DNA of 64,000 nt from JAFMJV01 sp963800275 (GTDB lineage: Bacteria > Chloroflexota > Limnocylindria > Limnocylindrales > CSP1-4). Position 1 is the stretch's first letter. Each line of letters begins with the position of its first letter. The notes under the pieces are model-generated. The model did no database searches. It was not told the origin of the DNA and worked only from the letters and a program-made list of their open reading frames with translations. Where the stretch lies: positions 172,687 through 236,686 of the forward strand of contig CAWDAI010000008.1 of assembly GCA_963800275.1 (NCBI GenBank), in the 5' to 3' direction. Below, in pieces: positions 15,946-25,261 of this stretch. The position numbers and the translations under genes are program-made.

Positions 15946-17046
15946 ATGGTGAAGGAAGAACGCGCCTACTCTCCGGGTCTAGCGGGCGTGCCCGCGGGGG
16001 AGACGGCGCTGTCGCTCGTCGACGGCGCCAACGGTCGACTGCTCTATCGCGGTTATCCCATCGGGGAGCTCGTGCGCGAAGGCAGCTTCGCGCAGGTGGC
16101 CCACCTCTTGTGGGCCGACGAATGGCTGACCGAGGCGCACCTCCCGCTCGTTCCGCTCAGCCCACCCGTGCTGGCCGCCCTGCGCGACCTGCCCCCCGAG
16201 GCGCATCCCATGGATGCCCTGCGCACGGCCTTCTCCGTGTGGGGCGCTACCAACCGCCTGGTCTGGCCACCGACGGTGGAGCAAGCCCGTGAGGTCACGG
16301 CCATGGGTCCGTCCGCGCTGGCGGCCTTCGGACGCATGCGCCAGGGCCTGGAGCCCATCGAGCCCGATCCTTCGCTCGACACCACGGCCGGCTTCCTCTA
16401 TCAGCTGAACGGGGAGGTCCCCAACGAGGCGGCAGCCCGCGCGCTCGACGCCTACTTCATCGTCGGTGCCGATCACGGCTTCAACGCCTCCACCTTCACC
16501 GCCCGCGTCATCACCTCCACGCGCTCCGATATCGCCAGCGCGGTGGCCGGCGCGACCGGTGCGCTCAAGGGCCCGCTGCACGGCGGTGCGCCGTCGGAGG
16601 TCGTGAGCCAGCTCAACGAGATCGGTTCCCCGGAGGCAGCGGAGGAGTGGATCAACGGCGCCATCGATCGCAAGGAGCGACTGATGGGCTTCGGCCACCG
16701 GGTCTACCGGGCCTACGATCCCCGCGCCGCCGCTCTCCGTGAGGTGGCCGAGCAGATGAGCTCCATCGCCGACTGGCTGGAGCTGGCGGTGGCCGTGGAG
16801 GACGTGGCCCTGCGCGTGCTCGAGGAACGATTCCCCGATCGGCCGCTCAAGACGAACGTCGAGTACTACACCGCGGCCGTGCTCCAGGGCGTCGGTCTGC
16901 CGCCTGACCTGTTCCCCGCCACGTTCGCCATGGCTCGCACCGCCGGCTGGACGGCGCACGCCCTCGAGCAGGCCGGCGTGGACAAGCTCATCCGGCCCGA
17001 CGTGATCTACACGGGACCCGAGGAGCGCCACCTGCCGACCTCCTGA
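15946..17046 (+). CDS. Citrate synthase (short bacterial type)
   Basis: Condenses acetyl-CoA and oxaloacetate to citrate. The 366-aa length matches the dimeric type found in Gram-positive and related bacteria (some members also use propionyl-CoA). Seen are GELVREGSFAQVAHLLW, the His of DHGFNASTFTARV, GALKGPLHGGAPSEV and the His of MGFGHRVYRAYDPR. The region that carries the catalytic Asp in E. coli-type enzymes (NVDFY) reads NVEYYTAAVLQ, with Glu. I believe this occurs in relatives, but it deserves a check. TAGACT (15933-15938) lies 7 bases before the ATG, indicating a leaderless message. Confidence 0.93.
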   Translation: MVKEERAYSPGLAGVPAGETALSLVDGANGRLLYRGYPIGELVREGSFAQVAHLLWADEWLTEAHLPLVPLSPPVLAALRDLPPEAHPMDALRTAFSVWGATNRLVWPPTVEQAREVTAMGPSALAAFGRMRQGLEPIEPDPSLDTTAGFLYQLNGEVPNEAAARALDAYFIVGADHGFNASTFTARVITSTRSDIASAVAGATGALKGPLHGGAPSEVVSQLNEIGSPEAAEEWINGAIDRKERLMGFGHRVYRAYDPRAAALREVAEQMSSIADWLELAVAVEDVALRVLEERFPDRPLKTNVEYYTAAVLQGVGLPPDLFPATFAMARTAGWTAHALEQAGVDKLIRPDVIYTGPEERHLPTS

Positions 17047-17080
17047 CCGAGCCGGGCCCAGGGAGGTCGAGGAGCTAGCC

Positions 17081-17986
17081 ATGGCCGCCAGGATCTCCGG
17101 CCTCATCAACACCTGGAACGAGGCCGAGACCATCCGCTACGCGGTGGAATCGCTCAAGAGCTGGTGTGACGAGGTCCTCGTGGTGGACCAGCAGTCGAGC
17201 GATGACACGGTGCGCATCGCACGCGCCTGCGGCGCTCGGGTGGTGGAGGTCGAAGCCACCGGCTACGTGGAGATCATCCGCCAGATGTCGGTGGACCTGA
17301 CCGCCCACGAATGGGTCATGGTCCTCGACTCCGACGAGATCGTGCACCCCGATCTGGGCCGCCGGCTGCGGCAGATCGCCGAGACCGGTGAAGCCGATGT
17401 CGTGCGCATCCCGCGGCGCAACGTCATCCTCGGCGTCGAGATGGAGCACGGCCAGTGGTGGCCCAACGCCAAACGCCGGTTCTTCCACAAGGACTGGATC
17501 GACATCCGCGTCGAGATGCACGGTGGCTTCCACGCCGCCAAGGGCGCCACCGAGATCATGCTGCCGCTCGACCGCGAGTGCTGCCTCTGGCACTTCAGCT
17601 ATCACAACATCGCGGACATGGTCTGGAAGTCGCAGCGCTACACCACCGTGCAGGCCTGGCAGCGTGCCCGCAAGGGCCGCCGGCCCGGGCCTCGCCGCTG
17701 GTTCCGGGTCGCGCTGCGCCAGGCCTGGAAGGAGTTCTTCCGGGGGCGTGCCTACAGGGACGGCGCCGCCGGCATCGCGATCTCCGTCATCCGCGTCATG
17801 GACCGCTTCCTGGTGCAGGCCAAACAGTGGGACGAGGAAGCCTCGCACGGACGTGCCGAGGAGTACCAGCGCATGAAGGAAGCCATGCTCGGCCTGGACC
17901 ACGAACCCGACCTCGCGCCGATCGATCACTCCGACCTGGAGCGATTGGAGAAGGCGCCCGAGGCGGTCGGTGAGGTCCAGTTCTAG
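17081..17986 (+). CDS. Family 2 glycosyltransferase, first of a pair
   Basis: GT-A fold sugar transferase of 301 aa. It has the nucleotide-sugar start ISGLINTWNEAETIRYAVESL, EVLVVDQQSSDDTVRIA, and the metal-binding DxD-type motif MVLDSDEIVHP. The C-terminal half is rich in Trp/Arg (WWPNAKRRFFHKDW, WHFSYHNIADMVWKS) and resembles the KdtX/WaaE-like branch that modifies cell-surface glycans. A GGAGG lies 8-20 bases upstream of ATG 17081. The next gene is a paralogue one base downstream. Confidence 0.88.
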   Translation: MAARISGLINTWNEAETIRYAVESLKSWCDEVLVVDQQSSDDTVRIARACGARVVEVEATGYVEIIRQMSVDLTAHEWVMVLDSDEIVHPDLGRRLRQIAETGEADVVRIPRRNVILGVEMEHGQWWPNAKRRFFHKDWIDIRVEMHGGFHAAKGATEIMLPLDRECCLWHFSYHNIADMVWKSQRYTTVQAWQRARKGRRPGPRRWFRVALRQAWKEFFRGRAYRDGAAGIAISVIRVMDRFLVQAKQWDEEASHGRAEEYQRMKEAMLGLDHEPDLAPIDHSDLERLEKAPEAVGEVQF

Positions 17987-17987
17987 G

Positions 17988-18854
17988 GTGGCCCGCATCA
18001 GTGGCGTGATCATCGCCCTCAACGAGGCCCACCAGCTGCACTATGCGCTGTCCACGCTCTTGCCCTGGTGTGACGAGGTCATCGTGGTCGACCAGCACTC
18101 CGAGGACGAGACTGCGCGCATCGCGGAGGAGATGGGAGCGCGCGTCTACCAACACGAGCGTACCGGCGGGATCGCCGATCCGGCCCGGCGCTTCGCGGTG
18201 GGCAAGGCCACCGGCGACTGGGTCTTCATCCTCGACGCCGACGAGATGATCCCGCCGAGCCTGGCCACGCATCTGCGCGAGCTGACGGCCGGTGACCCGC
18301 CCATCGATGTGGTGCTCGTGCCGCGAGCCAACGTCATCCTCGGCCGCTGGATCCGTCACGGCAACAACTGGCCCAGCCGGCACGCGCGCTTCTTCCGTCC
18401 CGGCTCGCTGCTGATGACCGATCGCATCCACAAGTCGATCGCGCCCGCCCCCGGCACGCGCCGGCACAAGCTGGCGGCGGACCCGGCACTGGCCATCTGG
18501 CACTTCCCCGGCGGCGACCTCAGCGACCTGGTGCGCAAGGTGGATCGCTACACGGACATCGAGGCGCGCCAGGCGTATGCCCGGGGCCGGCGCGTGGATC
18601 GGCCGTGGCAGCTCTTGCCCGAGGCGCTCGCCTACTTCTGGCGCCAGTTCGTCAGGGCCCGCGGCTACCGCGACGGCACCATGGGCCTGGCCGTGGCCAT
18701 CACGCGCACGTATTACCGCATCCTGACCGCGGCCAAGCTCTACGAGCTGCCCCGGCGCGAGGCACGCGCCGCGGAGGTGCGGGCCTTGCGCGAGCGCCTC
18801 CGAGAACGCTGGGACCGCGAAGCACGCGAGGCCCGAACCGGCCAGGAGGACTGA
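17988..18854 (+). CDS. Family 2 glycosyltransferase, second of a pair
   Basis: Paralogue of the preceding gene: VARISGVIIALNEAHQLHYALSTL, EVIVVDQHSEDETARIAEEMGA and the DxD-type FILDADEMIPP align at the same positions, as do WHFPGGDLSDLVRKVDRYTDI and FVRARGYRDGTMGLAVAI. The start is taken as GTG 17988, one base after the upstream stop, because it gives the same N-terminus as the paralogue. A GTG at 17970 would overlap it by 17 bases. The pair probably acts on consecutive sugars of one surface glycan. Confidence 0.86.
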   Translation: MARISGVIIALNEAHQLHYALSTLLPWCDEVIVVDQHSEDETARIAEEMGARVYQHERTGGIADPARRFAVGKATGDWVFILDADEMIPPSLATHLRELTAGDPPIDVVLVPRANVILGRWIRHGNNWPSRHARFFRPGSLLMTDRIHKSIAPAPGTRRHKLAADPALAIWHFPGGDLSDLVRKVDRYTDIEARQAYARGRRVDRPWQLLPEALAYFWRQFVRARGYRDGTMGLAVAITRTYYRILTAAKLYELPRREARAAEVRALRERLRERWDREAREARTGQED

Positions 18855-19086
18855 CCCGAGCGCGGCCCGCGGCCGTGATGGCATTCGGGACCGATGGCCC
18901 CCCGCGGCGCGGCCGACGGCACATCAGCTCGCAGAAGCCAGCCGATACCGTGTCTCATGTACACGTGACCACGCACGCGTCCGGTCTCGAGCCGCTGCGT
19001 CGCTGGTGTTGCCAGGAAGATCGGATACGACGCCTCGCCGCCACGCCCGTGCACGCGTGTCGGCCCGGCCAGGACAGGGGGCTGAG
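18855..19086 (+). other. Gap upstream of the Etf operon
   Basis: About 230 bases holding no gene I can support. It presumably contains the promoter of the Etf/ETF-QO operon, but no clear -35/-10 pair stands out. It ends in AGGGGG before the TTG at 19087. Confidence 0.4.
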
Positions 19087-20982
19087 TTGGACGCCATCGT
19101 GCTCGTCAAGCAGGTGCCCGACGTCTCGAACATCCCGGAGGACGCCTGGGACCGCGAGAAGGGCACGCTGCGCAGGGCCATGCTCGACAGCGTCACCAAC
19201 CCGCTCGACCTGCACGCGCTCACCTTCGCCGCCGAGCTGGTCGAGGGCGACGCGGACGCCCGCGTCGTCTTCCTGACGATGGGGCCGCCGGCGGCACGCG
19301 AGACGCTCATCGACTGCCTCAGCCGCGTCCCGGGCGAGGCCGTGTTGCTGACCGACAAGGCGTTCGCCGGCGCGGACACCGGGGCCACGGCCTACTCGTT
19401 GGCCATGGCCATCCGGCGGATCGAGCGCGAGATCTTCGGCGGCAGCACCGACTACGCCATCGTCACCGGCATGCAGTCGGTCGATGGCGATACAGCGCAG
19501 GTGCCGCCGCAGATCGCGGAGGAGCTGGACATCGACCAGATCGCCTATGCCCAGGAGCTCCGACCAGGCCCACCCCTCACCGTCCGGCGCATCGGTGCCG
19601 AAGGGACCGAGGACGTGCAGCCCACGCGCTGGCCGGTCCTCATCACGCTGACCGCTGCCACCAAGCCCCTCTTCCGCTCCTTCGCGGCGGCCCGCGAGGC
19701 CCGCGAGGCCACGGTCCACGAGTGGGGCGCGGCCTCGGTCGAGGCCGACCCGTCGCGCATCGGACTGAAGGGCTCGTGGACCCAGGTGTACCGCCTGTTC
19801 TCCCCCGCGGAGGCCCGCACCAAGACCTGTGAGTTCGTGCACGATCCGGGCGCCCTGGTGCCGCTCGTCGAGGCGCGCTACCGATCCGCCGAGGATGCCG
19901 GCGCGGGGGCCGACCTGGGCGAGGCCTACGACCTCGCTGGGCGGGAGCCCAGCTACCACGGTGAGTTCTGGGTCTACGCGGAGACCGAGGGGGATGGTGT
20001 TCGGGCGGTCTCGCTGGAGCTGCTGGGCAGGGCTCGTCAGCTCGCGGACGAGCTCGGCGAGCAGGTCGGGGCCGTGCTCGAGACGGAGCACGCCGGCGAC
20101 CGCGCCGCCAGCCTCATCGCCGCTGGAGCGGACAAGGTCTACGTCGCCGAGCACCCGCTGCTGGCCCGTTCCTGCACCTGCATGCACAAGGACGTCATCG
20201 CCGCGCTGGTGCTCGAGCACAAGCCCCAGGCCATGCTCTTCGGAGCCAGCCCGCTGGGTCGCGAGCTGGCTCCGCGAGTGGCCTACGCCTGCCGCTGTGG
20301 GCTGACAGCCGACTGCACCCGCCTGGAGATCGGCGATTTCGAGAAGGGCGCCCTCCGGCTCACGGGCATCCTCAAGCAGACACGCCCAGCGCTCGGCGGC
20401 AACGTCATGGCCACCATCATGACCAAGGATTCGCCGACGCAGATGGCGACCGTTCGGCCGGGCGTGCTCAAGGTGCCGACGCCCGACCCTGCCAGGCAGG
20501 GGCAGGTCATCGCCTGCAAGGTGGACCTCGAGGACGAGGACATCGGGCTTCGGATCACGTCGGTCGAGTCGTTCGCCAGCAAGGTCTCCATCCGCGATGC
20601 AGAGGTCATCGTGGCCGGTGGTCACGGCTTCCACTCGCGGGCCGAGTTCGAGCGCTATCTGCAGCCGCTGGCGGAGAGCCTGGGCCGCGTGCTGGGGGCC
20701 GACACCAAGGTCGCCGCGTCGCGCATGGCGGTGGAGGACGGCTGCACCACCCACGACTTCCAGGTCGGACAGACAGGACAGACCGTCCATCCCCGGCTCT
20801 ACGTCGCGGTCGGTATCTCCGGCGCCATCCAGCACATCACCGGCATGCAGTCATCGGAGGTCATCGTGGCCATCAACAAGGATCCCAAGGCCAAGATCTT
20901 CGACTACGCCGACTTCGGCATCGTCGGTGACATCGAGGTCGTCCTCCCGGCCCTCACCAAAGCCCTGGAGGCCGCGGCGTGA
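19087..20982 (+). CDS. Fused electron transfer flavoprotein, EtfB-EtfA (FixA-FixB-like)
   Basis: One 631-aa chain carries both ETF subunits. EtfB comes first: LDAIVLVKQVPDVSNIPED, NPLDLHALTFAAEL, and DGDTAQVPPQIAEEL at about residues 133-145. EtfA follows: a domain with GASPLGRELAPRVAYACRCGLTADCT, then the FAD-binding tail QTGQTVHPRLYVAVGISGAIQH, INKDPKAKIF and ADFGIVGD. The DGDTAQV form, rather than the AIDDD-type of mitochondrial EtfB, is the variant I associate with bifurcating (FixAB/CarDE) ETFs. The start is TTG 19087, with AGGGGG about 6 bases upstream; a longer ATG frame from 19006 adds an unrelated Arg-rich stretch. GTGA overlap joins it to the quinone oxidoreductase. Confidence 0.92.
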   Translation: MDAIVLVKQVPDVSNIPEDAWDREKGTLRRAMLDSVTNPLDLHALTFAAELVEGDADARVVFLTMGPPAARETLIDCLSRVPGEAVLLTDKAFAGADTGATAYSLAMAIRRIEREIFGGSTDYAIVTGMQSVDGDTAQVPPQIAEELDIDQIAYAQELRPGPPLTVRRIGAEGTEDVQPTRWPVLITLTAATKPLFRSFAAAREAREATVHEWGAASVEADPSRIGLKGSWTQVYRLFSPAEARTKTCEFVHDPGALVPLVEARYRSAEDAGAGADLGEAYDLAGREPSYHGEFWVYAETEGDGVRAVSLELLGRARQLADELGEQVGAVLETEHAGDRAASLIAAGADKVYVAEHPLLARSCTCMHKDVIAALVLEHKPQAMLFGASPLGRELAPRVAYACRCGLTADCTRLEIGDFEKGALRLTGILKQTRPALGGNVMATIMTKDSPTQMATVRPGVLKVPTPDPARQGQVIACKVDLEDEDIGLRITSVESFASKVSIRDAEVIVAGGHGFHSRAEFERYLQPLAESLGRVLGADTKVAASRMAVEDGCTTHDFQVGQTGQTVHPRLYVAVGISGAIQHITGMQSSEVIVAINKDPKAKIFDYADFGIVGDIEVVLPALTKALEAAA

Positions 20983-22562
20983 GGCCCCCGCTCGATGTCC
21001 TGGTGGTGGGCGCCGGGCCGGCCGGCCTGGCCACCGCCATCCGCCTCAGGCAGCTGGCCGACGAGTCGGGCCGGACGCTGAGCCTGGCCGTCATCGACAA
21101 GGCCTTCCAGCCCGGTTACCACAATCTCTCCGGCGCGGTGCTGGATCCGCGACCCTTCGATGAGCTGACGCCCGGCTGGCGCGACCACCGGGCCCTCGCG
21201 CGTCGCGTGGCAGACGTGGCCCAGGACGACATGTACTTCCTGCTCGGTGCGCGTGCCATCAAGATCCCCGCTCGGCTGGCCCCGTCGGCCATGAGTCACG
21301 AGGGCGACGTCATCGTCAGCATCTCCCGCCTCGTGGCCTACCTCGCCGCCGCGGCCGAGGAGATGGGCATCGAGGTCTACCACGGCTTCAGCGCCCGGAA
21401 CCTGATCATCGATGGCGGGGTCGTGGCCGGGGTGCGCCTGGGCGAGGTCGGGCTCGATGCCGAGGGCGGCCACATGGCCAACTACCGTCCGCCCGAGGAG
21501 ATCCGTGCGCGCGTGACGGTGCTGGCCGATGGCACCCGGGGCGTGCTCTCGCAGCAGCTGCGAGAGCACTATGGTGCCGGGCGCAACCCGCAGGTCTACT
21601 CGCTGGGTGTGAAGGGCGTGATGCAGTTCGCCGAGGGTCACCCCTTCGGGGAGGGTCGCGTGGCGCACTTCCTGGGCTATCCCAACCCGGCCGACGTCTT
21701 CGGTGGCGGCTTCGTCTACAGCCTGGACGCCAACACCCTCGCGGTGGGCCTCATCCTCGGGCTCGACTGGCGGTACGGCGACCTCGATCCCCAGCGCGAG
21801 TTCGAGCGCTTCCGGGCGCATCCCTTCATCGCCGAGCAGCTGCGTGGCGGTGTGACCGTGGCCACGGGCGCGCGCACCATCCCGGAAGGCGGCTACTACG
21901 CGCTGGGCGCAGCCTCCGTGCCCGGCGCACTCGTCGTGGGCGACGGCGCCGGCTTCGTGGACATGCGCAAGATCAAGGGCATCCACAACGCCGTCTGGTC
22001 GGGCATGGCCGCAGCGGAGACGATCGCTGCCGGTCTGGCCGAGGCCGGTCCGGGAGCCGTCGCGCTGGAGGGCTACCAGGACCGCCTCGAGGAGCGCGGC
22101 GTGCTGCCCGGGATGCGCCGCGCGCGCAACTACCGGCAGGTGTTCAAGTGGGGCCTCTACGCGGGCACGCCGCTGTCGCAGGTCTCGCACCTCATCCCCG
22201 GCCGGGTCGGCCTGCACGATGATGCTGAGGGCACACGCGCCAAGGCCCGTCTCGATCGGCCCGATCCGGGCGGCATGGACAGCGCCACCTTCGTCAGCCT
22301 CACCGGGGCCACGCACCGCGAGGACGAGCTGGCCCACATGCGCATCCTCGACCCGACGAAGTGCCTCTCATGCGCCGAGGACTACGCCGCCGCCTGTGCC
22401 CGCTTCTGTCCCGGCGAGGTCTACCGCTGGGACGGCGAGCAGATCGTGCTCAGCCCCTCGAACTGCCTCCACTGCATGACCTGCGCGGTCAAGTGCCCAC
22501 TGGGCAACATCGAGTGGCTGCCGCCCGAGGGCGGCGAGGGCCCGCGCTTCTCGCAGATGTGA
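20979..22562 (+). CDS. ETF:quinone oxidoreductase (FixC-FixX-like)
   Basis: Membrane-associated flavoprotein of 527 aa that accepts electrons from the Etf protein and reduces quinone. The N-terminus has the FAD motif LVVGAGPAGLATAIRL, followed by GYHNLSGAVLDPRPFDEL, typical of FixC/ETF-QO. The last ~70 residues are a FixX-like ferredoxin domain, DPTKCLSCAEDY, CARFCPGEVY, then CLHCMTCAVKCPLGNIEW, carrying the 4Fe-4S cysteines. The GTG start overlaps the Etf stop (GTGA). Together the two chains contain every module of FixABCX in two fused polypeptides. Confidence 0.93.
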   Translation: MRPPLDVLVVGAGPAGLATAIRLRQLADESGRTLSLAVIDKAFQPGYHNLSGAVLDPRPFDELTPGWRDHRALARRVADVAQDDMYFLLGARAIKIPARLAPSAMSHEGDVIVSISRLVAYLAAAAEEMGIEVYHGFSARNLIIDGGVVAGVRLGEVGLDAEGGHMANYRPPEEIRARVTVLADGTRGVLSQQLREHYGAGRNPQVYSLGVKGVMQFAEGHPFGEGRVAHFLGYPNPADVFGGGFVYSLDANTLAVGLILGLDWRYGDLDPQREFERFRAHPFIAEQLRGGVTVATGARTIPEGGYYALGAASVPGALVVGDGAGFVDMRKIKGIHNAVWSGMAAAETIAAGLAEAGPGAVALEGYQDRLEERGVLPGMRRARNYRQVFKWGLYAGTPLSQVSHLIPGRVGLHDDAEGTRAKARLDRPDPGGMDSATFVSLTGATHREDELAHMRILDPTKCLSCAEDYAAACARFCPGEVYRWDGEQIVLSPSNCLHCMTCAVKCPLGNIEWLPPEGGEGPRFSQM

Positions 22563-22566
22563 GTGC

Positions 22567-22585
22567 GCCCTGCCGCAGAGCGGGC
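22567..22585. terminator. Weak hairpin between convergent ETF-QO and OsmC genes
   Basis: GCCC..GC pairs with GC..GGGC around a short CGCAGA loop with one bulge. It lies 5 bases after the ETF-QO stop. Low confidence because the stem is short and no T tract follows. Confidence 0.25.
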
Positions 22586-22602
22586 TCGCGTCAGCTCGAG
22601 CA

Positions 22603-23091
22603 TCAGGCTTCCTGGTAGTGGCTCAGGCCTGCCCCGTGCGGGCCGATGGTGATGCAGTCGCAGGTGCGCTCGCCGGCCTCGTCGATGATGCGCATGCGGT
22701 GGTTGACGTCGGTGTCGCCGGCCGCGAGGTTGGCGCCGACCACGCAGTACTTGCGCGCTGACAGCTCGATGGCACGCGCCACGGCCTGGTCATCGATGGC
22801 GCGACCGCGGACCACGTGCTCGACCACGATGTGGGTGAAGGAGTGTGGGTGCGCCTCGCGCTGGTCGCCGTCGGCGTGGACCTCGTAGCTCTCCACCTCG
22901 AGCCGCTTCTTGCTCATGATGGAGATGGCATCCATGCCGGTGCAGCCGGCGAGTGCCGCGAGCACCAGCTCGGCGGGTCGGAAGGTATCGGGAACGTCCG
23001 CGCTGCCCAGGGCCACACGCGCTCCGCTGTCCGACACAGCGGTGAAGTCGAGCGCCTGGTTCCCCCAGCGAACGGAGATGTGCTTTGGCAT
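22603..23091 (-). CDS. OsmC-family peroxidase-like protein
   Basis: Small cytoplasmic OsmC/Ohr-fold protein of 162 aa that reduces organic hydroperoxides through two cysteines. Both are present: C in LAALAGCTGMDAISIM (about residue 50) and C in ARKYCVVGANL (about residue 116). The strand MPKHISVRWGNQALDF and the long-helix segment PAELVLAALAGC are typical. ATG 23091 is preferred over one two codons earlier. The C-terminal CDCITIGPHG adds two more cysteines not used in the classic mechanism. Confidence 0.88.
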   Translation of the reverse strand: MPKHISVRWGNQALDFTAVSDSGARVALGSADVPDTFRPAELVLAALAGCTGMDAISIMSKKRLEVESYEVHADGDQREAHPHSFTHIVVEHVVRGRAIDDQAVARAIELSARKYCVVGANLAAGDTDVNHRMRIIDEAGERTCDCITIGPHGAGLSHYQEA

Positions 23092-23180
23092 GTCCACAGC
23101 ATGCCCGATGCCGGGCGGATGCGAGCGATCCGCTCAGCACCGCGCTCAGGCGGACTCCGCCGCGGCTAGACTCCGGTCTC

Positions 23181-24125
23181 GTGGACCACCGACCGACCAG
23201 GCGCCCGCTCGAGCCCGAGGCCATCTTCATCGTGGGCGTCAGCCGCAGCGGCACCACGCTCACGCGGCGGATCCTCGACCGGCACAGCCGCGTGGGCATC
23301 GTCACGGAGAACCACTTCCTCGGCCACCTGGTCTCGTGGGAGGGCACGCGGCACTACTTCCGCCGGCTCGGCGACCCGCACGATGACGATGTCGTGCGGG
23401 CCGTCGTGGAGCTCATCTACTCGGGGGAGCTGCAGCGTCGCTCCCGCCTGCGCGAGCTCAGCCCCTACTGGCGCTGGCTCACCGCGCACGTGCCGCGGGC
23501 GGACATCGTGGCCTACCTGTTGGCCTCCGACCGCAGCGAGCGCGGGCTGTTCGAGGCCTTCCTGCGCATCTATGCCGACCGACGCGGCAAGGCCGTCATC
23601 GGCGAGAAGACCCCGGCCCACCTGGCCTACGTGGAGACGCTGCTGGAGTGGTTCCCGGCGGGACGCGTGATCCACTGCCTGCGTGACCCGCGAGCGATCT
23701 TCGTCTCCGAGCTGCGCCGGCGACGAGAGCACGCGGTGGGCTTCCCCTACCGCCAGCTGGCAGCCGTGCCGGCGGTGCTCGAGCGCTTCGTGCTGTTGGA
23801 GGTGGCCTGGGCCTGGGCTCGCGCCGTCCACCGCCACCGGGTCCTCGTCCGCCGCTACCCCGGACGCTATCGAGTGCTCCGTTTCGAGGACCTGGTAACC
23901 GACCCGGCCGGCACGCTCGAGGGGCTCTGTCGCTTCCTGGGCTTGGACCCTGAGCCACGCATGCTGGAACAGCAGGTCACCTCGCGGGGTGCGCTGGTGG
24001 GCGCGGTCGGCTTCGACGCGCAGGCGGCCGTGCGCTGGCGTGAGGCCATCGAAGCTGGCGACCAGGCCGCCCTGCAGCGGCTGCTCGGGCGACGCCTGCC
24101 CGAGATGGGCTACCCGTCGCGCTGA
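23181..24125 (+). CDS. Sulfotransferase-family protein
   Basis: PAPS-dependent sulfotransferase-like enzyme of 314 aa. The 5'-phosphosulfate loop IFIVGVSRSGTTLTRRIL is at the start, and the 3'-phosphate-binding segment CLRDPRAIFVSELRRRR with its Arg and Ser follows near the middle. VLRFEDLVTDPAGTLEGLCRFLGL is the conserved late motif. The start is GTG 23181; TAGACT (23167-23172) ends 8 bases upstream and no ribosome binding site is visible, so the transcript is probably leaderless. The acceptor substrate is unknown. Confidence 0.85.
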   Translation: MDHRPTRRPLEPEAIFIVGVSRSGTTLTRRILDRHSRVGIVTENHFLGHLVSWEGTRHYFRRLGDPHDDDVVRAVVELIYSGELQRRSRLRELSPYWRWLTAHVPRADIVAYLLASDRSERGLFEAFLRIYADRRGKAVIGEKTPAHLAYVETLLEWFPAGRVIHCLRDPRAIFVSELRRRREHAVGFPYRQLAAVPAVLERFVLLEVAWAWARAVHRHRVLVRRYPGRYRVLRFEDLVTDPAGTLEGLCRFLGLDPEPRMLEQQVTSRGALVGAVGFDAQAAVRWREAIEAGDQAALQRLLGRRLPEMGYPSR

Positions 24126-24139
24126 GCGCTCGGGCCCCG

Positions 24140-25255
24140 CTAGGAGACCGAGACGACCTCGCCCTCCTCGGGCGGGGGCACGGCGCCCGCGGCCTCTGCC
24201 TGCTCGCCCAGCCAGCGCTCGGCGTCGATGGCCGCACGGCACCCGTCGCCGGCCGCGGTGACGGCCTGCCGATAGCGATGATCGTGGACGTCACCGGCCA
24301 CGAACACGCCCTCGATGTTGGAGTGCGAGTGCTCGCTGATCTCGAGGTAGCCCTTGTCGTCCACGTCGAGGTACTCGCGGAAGACATCGGTGTTGGGCTT
24401 GTGCCCGATGGCCACGAACAGGCCCTCGACCGCCAGCTCACGCTTCTCGCTGGTTCGGGTATCGGTCAGCGCCAGGCCCTCGATGCGGTCCTGGCCCAGC
24501 ACGTCGGTCACCGCTGCATTCCATTCGATGGAGATCTTGGGATGGTTCCTGACGCGGTTCTGCATGATGCGGCTGCCGCGGAACTCGTCGCGCCGGTGGA
24601 TGAGCACGACCTCGCTGGCGAACTTGGTCAGGAACAGCGCCTCTTCGAGCGCGCTGTCGCCCCCGCCCACGACGGCCACCTTCTTGTCGCGGAAGAAGAA
24701 CCCGTCACAGGTCGCGCAGGCGGAGACGCCCCGCCCGCGCAGGCGCGTCTCGTTGTCGAGATCCAGCCACACGGCGCTGGCGCCGGTGGCCACGATGACC
24801 GCGTCCGCGGTGTAACGCGTGCCACCCGCGGTGACCTCGAAGGGCCGGGCCTCGAGATCGACCGACTCCACGTCCACGTCGACCAGCCGTGAGCCGAAAC
24901 GCTCGGCCTGCGCGCGCATGTTGGCCATCAGGGCCGGGCCGTCGATGCCCTCGGGGAAGCCGGGGAAGTTCTCGACCTCGCTGGTGATCATGAGCTGACC
25001 ACCGGGCACATAGCCGGCGATGACCAGCGGCGCCAGGTCGGCTCGGGCCGCATAGATGGCGGCGGTCAGGCCGGCCGGCCCACTGCCGATGATGAGCACG
25101 CGCGCATGGGCGCCCTCGTGGCCGGCCGTCGTGGCCGGTGTCGTCGTGGCCGGCCGCTCCATGGCGATCGGGGTCGCCGCCGTCGCGTCACCGTCGCCAG
25201 CGTCGAGGATCTGCAGGCCCCCGAAGCCCGCTTCGTTGTCGTTCATCGTGCTCAT
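24140..25255 (-). CDS. trxB: Thioredoxin reductase
   Basis: NADPH-dependent flavoenzyme that reduces thioredoxin. The FAD motif VLIIGSGPAGLTAAIYAARA starts at residue 53, the redox pair is C180-A-T-C183 in SACATCDGFFFRDK, the NADPH site is VAVVGGGDSALEEALFL, and the C-terminal FAD motif is EGVFVAGDVHDHRYRQAVTAAGDGC. An unusual ~50-residue Thr/Ala-rich extension precedes the FAD domain. ATG 25255 is supported by TAAAGT (25267-25262) 6 bases upstream, a leaderless arrangement. A palindrome lies directly behind this -10 element. Confidence 0.94.
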   Translation of the reverse strand: MSTMNDNEAGFGGLQILDAGDGDATAATPIAMERPATTTPATTAGHEGAHARVLIIGSGPAGLTAAIYAARADLAPLVIAGYVPGGQLMITSEVENFPGFPEGIDGPALMANMRAQAERFGSRLVDVDVESVDLEARPFEVTAGGTRYTADAVIVATGASAVWLDLDNETRLRGRGVSACATCDGFFFRDKKVAVVGGGDSALEEALFLTKFASEVVLIHRRDEFRGSRIMQNRVRNHPKISIEWNAAVTDVLGQDRIEGLALTDTRTSEKRELAVEGLFVAIGHKPNTDVFREYLDVDDKGYLEISEHSHSNIEGVFVAGDVHDHRYRQAVTAAGDGCRAAIDAERWLGEQAEAAGAVPPPEEGEVVSVS

Positions 25256-25261
25256 CCTATC

